Made by a program: the position numbers and the translations under genes
Shown: one piece after another, positions 55,915 to 64,000 of the stretch
How the letters are laid out: every line of letters begins with the position of its first letter
Numbering within the stretch: the first letter of the stretch is position 1
The notes under the pieces: generated by a model
The model's database searches: none
What the model was told of the DNA's origin: nothing
Seen by the model: only the letters and a program-made list of their open reading frames with translations
Source of the DNA: Pempheris klunzingeri
Lineage: Eukaryota; Chordata; Actinopteri; Acropomatiformes; Pempheridae
NCBI RefSeq assembly: GCF_042242105.1
Contig: NC_092032.1
Span: 17,037,915 to 17,101,914 of the forward strand
Direction of reading: 5' to 3'
DNA length: 64,000 bases

Positions 55915-56290
55915 ATGAAGCAAACCCCCAGGAAGTGTGCCAGGCTTTGAAGCCAAATTTACATAGTGGCCAAACCGTGTAATTACAACAATGGCGTCGG
56001 TCACATGACACCATTGGGCCCAAAAAGACTTTTTTCATTACTCCCGTGAAATTACTTGTTTCACCATCAGAATTTAATCCATTCGTTTTGATAACATTCG
56101 GAAAGTCTGGAAGAGCCGAACGATTGAATTATTTTATTCCCATTCATTATCGAGGGGGGCTCCCTGAGACGATGTATTCCATTGGCCCAACAATGCGGAA
56201 GATCTGGGTAGTTTTACACCCAAGAAGTAAACATTTTTGACTTCATGCGCAACTTTCATAAGAACAGAGCTTAAAAACGTTGGTACGTTT
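55915..56290. repeat. Possible interspersed repeat
   Basis: Phrases such as AGGAAGTGTGCCAGGCTTTG, AAATTTACATAGTGGCCAAA, CATGACACCATTGGGCCC and GGAAGAGCCGAACGATTG resemble a repeat I have met in fish intergenic DNA. Its borders are approximate and no coding capacity is seen. Confidence 0.4.
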
Positions 56291-58540
56291 TGTTTACATA
56301 GTCAGAATAAATTGGTTAAATTGAGCTTTGTCAGCTTTGTCCTGAAGATCTGTGTGTGCGCCTTCACCCTTCTTTTTCTTGGTACCTCATATGTACAAAC
56401 TATACAATTACTATACTATACTAGTTTACAGTCAAACCTTTGTTTCAGGTTTGAGAGACAATTCAAGAAAAGTTTCGGGAACAAGTGGATTTATTTTGTT
56501 AATTTATTTGCTTTCTTGTTTTGACAGTGTGATGAATGAGACTAAATGACTGTTGTTAGTGGCATTCATTGCTGTGTTACTTTAACATTCATGGATGTGT
56601 GAGAGAGCCCGATGCATTATCACTGTACGTAGATCCATCTGCATTCACAATCAGGGGAAGAGAGGTCAGAGGAACACAGAGTCAGCGTTTTTCACAGGCA
56701 GATTTACCCAGGCTCTATATCTGCAGGATTAGACTGAAGAAGAGTCCACAATATTAATATGAGGGGATTTGAGGGAAACTTTTACCTCCTATATTATTCA
56801 GTATTCTCATTCATTACCTGCCCCCCCCCCACCTTTACCAACTTTATAGCAGCTTGACTTTGCTTTTGTTCTTGGTCAAAGACATCATAGACTCTAAGAG
56901 CATGGGTCATTTTACATAAGTCAGCCTTTGATTCATGCAGTTTTTTACTTTGGGTTACTTGCACTGAGTTTATGTTGCCGACATTAAGCTGTATGCAAGT
57001 TTCTACCATCTCAAAATCTTATTTTAGGGTGATGGATATAATATTTATAATTCTTTTGATTTTTAATTTTAGAGATTTAATCTAGAACCACCAAGAAACA
57101 CGTCTGATAAGCAGAGTGCATGGTTGTTACAAGACACTGCTACTTCTGCAAAGGCGTGGAAACAATTCTAGCAACACAGATGTGTTGGAGCGATACCAAC
57201 TAAAGATCAATCTGAGTAAGACTGAGACTGTGTTCCCTGAGTGCCTGCACCAAGGCCTGTGCATCAGCATTTACAGTACCGAGGTGATGCCAAGCTAGAG
57301 ATTCTAGTTTCATTCTCAACCTTGAAAATATATCAGTTTAGTGGTGAGATTGTTTCGTAGAGCGCTGCTATGAAGGTCGAGAATGAATTTCACTTGCAAC
57401 TTTAGAGCAGACATGGCTGAGAAGTGCTTATGTGCTCTGCCACCGGACCTCTGCAGTTTGTGTAAACTGCTGCTGCCCGTCTGAGTTATCCTTCACCGTG
57501 GGTCTCCGAAAAACAAGTCAATCTCCATGTAGCTGCACTGTATCGACTGCAACGCTTCAAATTTTGAAAAGCAGAGGGTCTACAAGCCAGTCAAGAGCAA
57601 GAACCATGCTGCAGGTGACCTACACTCTGCCTTGATTGACCTGAGGGGTCATGTGCCACACATTGACCAATGGTGGCTGAAAACTTAAGGACACAAAGAG
57701 AGCCCATTTGCTCATTAGACAAAGAAACATAGTCTCCGCCAATTTGAGATGGTAGAGGTCCCAACAAGAGTCACTGCTCACCTGCTGCTCGTCAAGCTGC
57801 AGATGATCACTCCATGCTACCACTTAGTCGGGTCTCATTTCCTAAATGAATTAAAATAAACCTCTAACACATGAAAACACCCTTAGCTTGTTTGGAAGTG
57901 TGCAAATACAGTTAGTGCAATGGGAACAAGACCTAGATGTCATCGAAAATTGTAAGTTAGAGGAATATCTGCTAAATAAATTAAATGTGAGGGTTTTTTT
58001 TTCTAAATTCCAGAATATTTTACTACTACTGTATGTTGGGGATGGTTGGCTTCTCTTACTGAAGACATACAGTAGGATCTTTTCTCTCTTTCTAATTCAC
58101 TCATTGAAGTTCTTGTTCCCCGAGGAAACAGAGAAACTGTTAACAAGGACAAAGAAGAGAAAACTATAGAGAGAGTTACAGAAGGAGAGGTGGGGCGGTG
58201 TTGTCTTATCATTGTGAAACAGGGTCGCTCAGAGACAAAAACCATGAACTAATTTCATACCAAATTTACATGAAAATTACTATTAATTACTCAGAGATAT
58301 TAGGTATGTTGGAAACAATTATATGATCCACATGCGCACATTATCATGTAAATGTGATTTTGTTTCTGCTCCCAATGTGAGGCGACGGTTCATCTTGTTT
58401 TTCAAAAACAAACCAAGACTGAGCTCTTGAAGGCCAGATGTCACCCACCCCCACTCCCTTTCTTGAGTGTGTGTTTCCATTTTGGCCCCATTCAAAACCC
58501 CCCACCCCTTTGTTTCCTCCCCTTCCTGTTGTATAACCTG
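56291..58540. other. Gene-poor stretch
   Basis: No supported gene. At about 57170-57300 the translation ERYQLKINLSKTETV has a faint resemblance to part of a LINE reverse transcriptase, but the frame breaks soon after. A poly-C run lies at about 56821-56831. Confidence 0.5.
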
Positions 58541-58612
58541 GTGATTAGTTGGATCCTATGCTGTGTGTGTTGTTTGAGGGCCACGGCTCTCTGAGGCAGG
58601 CGGCTCAGAGCG

Positions 58613-58651
58613 GTCGCCTGGCGACAACCGGCGACAAGTTGTCGTGGCAAC
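58613..58651 (+). promoter_or_regulatory. Chain of palindromes resembling RFX X-box sites
   Basis: Three inverted repeats follow one another within 39 bases: GTCGCCTGGCGAC (58613-58625, perfect with a one-base spacer), CGACAAGTTGTCG (58632-58644, perfect with a one-base spacer) and GTTGTCGTGGCAAC (58638-58651, imperfect). RFX factors bind GTNRCC-N(0-3)-RGYAAC, and the first and last sites come close to it. The surrounding 58540-58800 is locally GC-rich inside AT-rich DNA, which suggests an enhancer or distant promoter. Confidence 0.35.
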
Positions 58652-58799
58652 CTTGGTGTGATAGATGTCCCCGCCTCCTGCTGTCGTCTTGGCGATGCTC
58701 CGGTGTTTATCTTGCCATCCTTCGCCGTGAGCCCTCATTCATCATCCCGCCGCTCAAAGGGGGCACATCCTTCGCTAACAGCACGTCTGATTAAATATT

Positions 58800-61700
58800 A
58801 ATCACCTTTTTAAAAACACTGCCAGACATGTGGTGTGTGTTCATGTACTAAAATGTGTGTGTTTTTGCTCCTGGAAGTCCAGCTAGGTGATGATCGTTTT
58901 CCAAACTTGCTTCCATCAAGTGCACATAAGTAGCATTTGGTCTGCTTCCCTCTGTGGGTCTTCTTTTCCACATTTAATTAAAGCGAAGTAATGGAACTCT
59001 CAAAATTAAATCTGAAGGGCCGTGAAAGTGGAGCAGCCATTTGTCGGCGTGACAAAGTCCATTCTAATGAAATTTGTCTGAATGTGTAAGCGTGTGTCTC
59101 TGAATTATGTTCGGGTGTCTCTTTCCATGTACGTTTTCCAAACTTTCATGTTTGGCCGTGAAGCCGAGCCATCTGGAGCAACAATGCCATGTGTGTGTGT
59201 GTGTATGTGTGTATACATACAAACATACACTGAACAGCAGATGTTTAAAAACGACAGATGCCTCCTCCTCCTCTCTGAGGACCTTCACATTTAACCTTCG
59301 ATGGAAAAAAGGTAAAGAAACAAATTCTGCATCTCTCATACTTATGAGTTACTATTTCAAAATGCTAAGTCCTCGAGGAGTACAGGTGAAGCTAAAGATT
59401 CATCTACAGACGACATCTGTACAGAAGCCAAGGTCTCAGCTTCTTATCGTCATGAAAAACTGAAAACACATGCTACAGTCTATGCATTTGACATTGTTTT
59501 TTTCAGCACATCAAGACATGTGCTTCCCTTGCCACTTGGCCTCATCCCATCCCCCCCACCCTCTGTCAATGATCTTCAGTTATCCAAAAATAGATAGTGC
59601 TAATAAAAACACACATTTATAAACCAAGTTAGTCAACAGCCTAAAACAATAAATAGAAATGCAAATAAAACTTGCATGAATAAACTAAAATTAAGTACTT
59701 TTGGATCATCTATTGATGGTTAGTTCTGTGCGACACAACCAAGCCAGCTTGAACAGGAATTTATATCCATGAAGCATCCAGTATTGATACAACAGCAGGG
59801 AGAGAGACTTCCAGCAGGTCAGACCAGGTTTTCCACCTGATCAACCCCAACAACAACAACACCGAATAAATAATGCCATCCACATTAAGTGACCTTTATA
59901 TTCCTCAGTGTCTCCTACTGAGAGGGAAATAAGAGCAGTTTAAAATGGAATGGTGCCATCATTGCCTACCATGTTAACCTAAGTTAGCGATGACTGATAT
60001 GAAATGTTATTAAAAGATCCTCTCATCCTCTTTATACTGACTAAAATAACCATAGTCAAGATCATTGGATTTGCTTGAAGAGGTAAAATTGTTTTTATTT
60101 CATTGTATACACAGTAAATCTGCTCTGCTGAGTGAGAAACAGGGTGAAAACAGCCTTCTTCATCTTGATTTTACCAGAAACAAAAACAAGCCATTACACA
60201 ACCCTCACGTAGTCACTACGTCACCACGCTTCAAGTGCCGCCTGAGCATCTATTCTAGTATCTGTTCGCACAAAATGCTTTATTAGGGGGTGGCTGCTTC
60301 CTGGTCTGATCAAAAAGGCATTATGAAATGAATTATTTTCATTGTTACATAAGAATACGTAAAAACAGACAAACAACAACCACAGCTGTGAGCCTAAATA
60401 CCAATAACCAGAATCAATGTTCCAATGTTTTTTCCTCTCAATGAAAAGGTGTCAGTATGCAGTGTGAACTTAAACATGCAGTAACAAAACCATCCTCAGT
60501 GAAAAACAGGCTTAGTGATACACACCAAGTTTTAGGTGCCCTTCATAATAACTTTAAATGTGTAAGTCAGATTCTTGAGTCAACTTTCTATAAATAGGAG
60601 AACGCATCTGAATGGTCTGATGTGTCTACAGACACTTTCAGCGGGTCATTATATTCAAAATGGTTTTGTTTTACAACATTAGTTTCGGATGAGTTTCATT
60701 GAAACATGCATACTTGAAGCTGAGGAGTGTATTGAAGTGTAGGAAAGAGGGCATGACAAAACTGTGTCATGATATATTCAGACTGATGTCCTGATGCTTC
60801 CCTCTGGAAATAAATTGGCCTTGTTAAATAGTGTCTTCATAAAGTGAGTGTTCATCGTTTCACTTCACATCTCTTGTGTTATATTACATTTTGTCAGGAA
60901 CCTACTTTCAGTGCCGCATACTGACAAAAGCCAAAAATCATCAATCACAGCTTCTTCTGTCTGATTCTAACAGCTTTGCACATCTGGATTTTGGCAGTTT
61001 CTCGTGTCCTCCACGAACACTCTTAAGCTTCACATCAGATTTGACACCTCTGTTATTAAATCTAAATATATTTTCAGAGAAAAATAATAATGATAATAGT
61101 AATAATGAGGTTTAAGGCCTTGCTTTGGGTGTTTGATTCAGACCATTGTCTTCATTGCCCGGCTGATGATGGCAACGCTTTAAAGTGTTTTTAGTCCAAT
61201 GCCAAATGCCATGTCTGGGTCTCGCTCATTTTTTGTTTCATTAAATGACACTTTTTGATCACTCTCACTTAAGTGCTTTAGATGAGCCGTCATACCCGTT
61301 TACTCAGGAGGTGCAACAGATTATTGTTCTGCCATTTCTGCAGAAGAAATCTTGACTAAATTTAGGACCTTTTCAGACATGCTCCTTATTTCCTAAATGT
61401 GATGGCAATTCAACATGCAAAAAAAAATAAAAAAACAGTCATTCTTATATAAAAGTCACATCAGCAATGTTCCACAGCTCTTTCTGCAACACTTTCAGTA
61501 ACACAGCACGAGTCTGAATTGCCTTGTGTCTTCACCGTGGATGTGTGTGCAAACCAATCGAGAGTAGGGAAGTGATGCTTTAAAAAGTAAGGAAGTTTTT
61601 AAACCAACTACACAAAATATGAAATATTTTTCCAAAAATGTCTAGAAAATGGATTCTGACTAGAGAGCTGCTCTTCCCTCACATTAGCGATGTGATGTTC

Positions 61701-61860
61701 AGGCAGCTTAAAAAAAGGAGTCAGCCATGTTGTAGTCAGCACAGGCAAAGAAGGTGCACAGAGATGAAAAGTTTACTTATAATTTGAACGTTAGAGTTTG
61801 CTGAAAAAGAACCTCGATATTTAAGACCACCGCAGAAAAGTGGCCGTGGGAAACTGGGAC
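58800..61860. other. Non-coding stretch, possible conserved elements
   Basis: No gene is seen. The part 58960-59170 (TTTAATTAAAGCGAAGTAAT, GCCATTTGTCGGCGTGACAA) lacks simple repeats or transposon signatures and has the look of a conserved non-coding element, but this is only an impression. A GT/TA microsatellite lies at about 59190-59225. Confidence 0.4.
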
Positions 61861-61879
61861 TGGAACAAATGCTTGTGTG

Positions 61880-62205
61880 AATGCAGAGCAGTTAGGAGCC
61901 AGACACCTGACTCCTACATCGGCTCACTGCTTCATCACTCCCATTACGCCTCGCAGTATTTATGAGCCCATCTGCTCTTTGTCTGATCGTCAATGTTGTT
62001 TTAAGCCTTTACTTTCCAGCCTCTGTACCTTGAACCCTGAAACCTTAATCTGTACCTACCTGCACCTTTTGCCTGCCCCGTCCATGTTGACCTGTGGATT
62101 CTTGACCTCCTGTCTGGACTTCCTATCCTTACTTGCATGCATCCTTCCTATAAAATCATTCCTGTCTGCCTGGATTATCTGCATCTGCCTCGTACACACC
62201 CGTGT
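61880..62205 (+). mobile_element. Possible solo-LTR-like retroelement relic
   Basis: The order of phrases resembles LTRs of Ty3-type elements in fishes: a TATTTATGAGCCC box, then TGATCGTCAATGTTG, then a pyrimidine-rich CCTG/CCTGCC stretch that ends CACCCGTGTGACA. The open frame across it (61877-62248) is explained by this composition. No clear target-site duplication was found. Confidence 0.35.
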
Positions 62206-62588
62206 GACATTGTTCTGGTTTGTCTGGTTGTGTGAAGTGAGTATCTGAACATGCTAAGGCAGGAATGTGTTGGAGGCTTTTCAGCCAAATTCCCTTTATC
62301 CACAGTGTAAAACATGTTATAAAGCAGGCTGGTGTATCATTTTGTTGCAGTGATGGTGAGCAAACCATCTTTGAAGGTTCACATTATGACAGTAGGTGTG
62401 CTGCATTTATTTACAAGCTCTTCCACGTAGAAAAACAGGCTACACACAGTCATCCAAAGTGACTCCAAGCTAAAACACAGCAGCTGTTTCAGAGCAGAGG
62501 ATACTCACACACTCTGAGAAGTGAGGAGGGATCTTCCGCAACTTACGTGAGGTGAGGCACAATTAGTCTCTGACAATTTCCCCCACAG

Positions 62589-62651
62589 GATCCATCACAG
62601 TCCAGCTGAGCTTGGCTCGCCTCGTCTTGTTTGCCAAAATGTTCACAGCTG
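62589..62651 (+). other. Exon-like block of unknown identity
   Basis: A strong acceptor (AATTTCCCCCACAG) and a strong donor (GTAAGCTG) enclose 63 bases. Two frames are open: one reads IHHSPAELGSPRLVCQNVHS, the other SITVQLSLARLVLFAKMFTA. No neighbouring exon was found, so it may be an exon of a non-coding RNA or chance. Confidence 0.25.
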
Positions 62652-64000
62652 GTAAGCTGTGAACAAGCAATAAACTCTCTAAATTGTGTTACTATTCATA
62701 AAAATGATATATTTATGCAGGAGCACTGTCAGTGGTCCTAAATAATGTAGAAATTAGCTGCAAATTTAAAGAAATGAATCTCAAATATATAAAACTCAAG
62801 ATACTGCTGGAAGCTTTCCGGCCCAATTCTAATTATATTTTGCCTCTTCAGCAGCACCAAAGCTTTTGTGTTTTGTTCCTTTATTCCTGGAAGCCTTGTT
62901 GCCAATTTTCCATTATATTTTTTTGCCTCGAGCGGCACAGCATCTTTTGTTTCCACAATATTCCTGTGAATCCGAGCCACACAATGCTTAGCGACACTTA
63001 CGTAAGGTTAACAGATGAGAAAGAGAGTGTAAGAGCAAAGGGCAAAGACGGAGGGAACGTCCACATTCAGGCTGGACCCAGAGAACAAGGACACTGGTGA
63101 GGATGAGCAGCAGTATTTGTCTTCATTGTCGTGATCAGCTGCAGGATGGAGAAAAAGGACAAGAGGTGGGAGATGATGGATGGAAGTGAATGGCAGCACA
63201 GTAAACAAGTGTCACATGGCTCTGTGCTCATGTTGCATGTGCGCCCAGGTGTACATCAGACTGTATGTGTGCAACTGTTTGAGTCTAATTTGCTGTGATT
63301 AATATTCTCATTACTCAACATGCCCTCTGACATTTCCTTTGGAAGCTCACTTTGCACAACATAAAATGAGCGAATGAGCGTGCAATAATATGTATGTGCA
63401 TGTGTTTAGAGCGCAATTCGACAACCTTTAAGTGTTAACCTTGCCCAATGGTTGATGTACATCCTTTGCGCTGTAAATCAAGCCTTCATTTTCTTAGGAG
63501 ATGATGCCCATTGGCAGACAGAGCCGCATACTGAAAGCAATCTTATAGTGAACCAGTCTGAACTCTGATGGTGTCATTATCCTATAGCCATTACACTGTG
63601 CAATCAAAGTTTACTTGAAGCAAAAAGTTGTCTGCTTCCACTTAAAAGTCTTGTTCACAGCTGTGATTACAGACGAGCAGTGAATAGCCATTACAACAAA
63701 GAGGGAGGATAGGACAGTGAGAGAAATATATCCACAACATATAAATATTACCTGCTATTAAATGACATTTTAGCTTGGAGGCTGTCTGAGATAGAAGCTA
63801 ACAATCAGGAGGGGAATGTGGTAAAATCTTTGGTGTCTAGGATTTTGCTGCAGCTTCTCTAAAAATCACCCGTTACATGACAAATCGGACAAAGTGTTTT
63901 TTTAGCACCACATTCTTGCACTGCAATTGCTGCAGTGACTCTACAAACCAACCAGAATATCACAAAATTATACAGAACACAGGCTGGCATAACATTTTTG
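62652..64000. other. Window end, no supported feature
   Basis: AT-rich sequence without convincing exons, RNAs or repeats on either strand. Confidence 0.6.

Noticed and set aside
57116-57640. Relic of a LINE reverse transcriptase
   Set aside because: Only one short phrase (LKINLSKTETV) is suggestive; the expected catalytic motifs are not found in any frame around it.
61877-62248. 123-codon frame resembling a membrane protein
   Set aside because: The hydrophobic, Cys/Pro-rich translation comes from a CCTG-rich LTR-like sequence.

Overview
This is a teleost fish nuclear genomic window, most likely from a percomorph-type genome. The genes have many short exons with GT-AG introns, introns are short to medium, dinucleotide microsatellites are abundant, and several interspersed repeat families typical of spiny-rayed fishes are present. 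The second half carries an actinodin gene, a family found only in fishes. There are no prokaryotic features. All exon models below were built by reading splice sites and checking that codon phase carries across every junction.

Region 1 (1-28,010) is the body and 3' end of arhgap21, a Rho GTPase-activating protein on the plus strand. The window opens inside an upstream intron, so the first coding exons (N-terminus and first PDZ strands) are outside. Twenty-two coding exons from 4021 to 26750 join in phase into 1,900 residues: rest of the PDZ domain, a 24-nt microexon, a long disordered exon, PH domain, RhoGAP domain and a long phosphosite-rich tail. An intron near the 3' end holds a possible alternative terminal exon with a short cysteine-rich tail (21632-21774). 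The introns hold copies of at least three interspersed repeat families.

Region 2 (29,300-40,710) holds three small plus-strand genes: apod (lipocalin, 183 aa, four coding exons), otos (otospiralin, 89 aa, three coding exons) and cops9 (COP9 signalosome subunit 9, 57 aa, three coding exons). OTOS and COPS9 are also close neighbours in human, so this pair is an old linkage. A cAMP-response element lies at the presumed apod promoter, and an 83-bp TG repeat lies just upstream of otos.

Region 3 (42,300-50,012) is an actinodin gene on the plus strand (647 aa, six coding exons). It encodes a secreted structural protein of actinotrichia, the fibrils that support fin folds. All 16 cysteines of the protein lie in eight closely spaced pairs, seven of them C-x7-C, and a DPY-type repeat lies in the last exon. 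This is the most lineage-specific gene of the window.

Region 4 (50,013-64,000) is gene-poor. It begins with a probable last exon of an unidentified minus-strand gene (50720-50825, with its own poly(A) signal) that converges on actinodin. The rest is mainly non-coding: repeat relics, a chain of palindromes resembling RFX X-box sites near 58,620, and one exon-like block at 62,589. Regulatory DNA for the fin gene could lie here, but the sequence alone does not prove it.

The genes are functionally unrelated (cytoskeletal signalling, lipid transport, inner-ear matrix, protein deneddylation, fin skeleton). The window is a syntenic block, not a pathway cluster.
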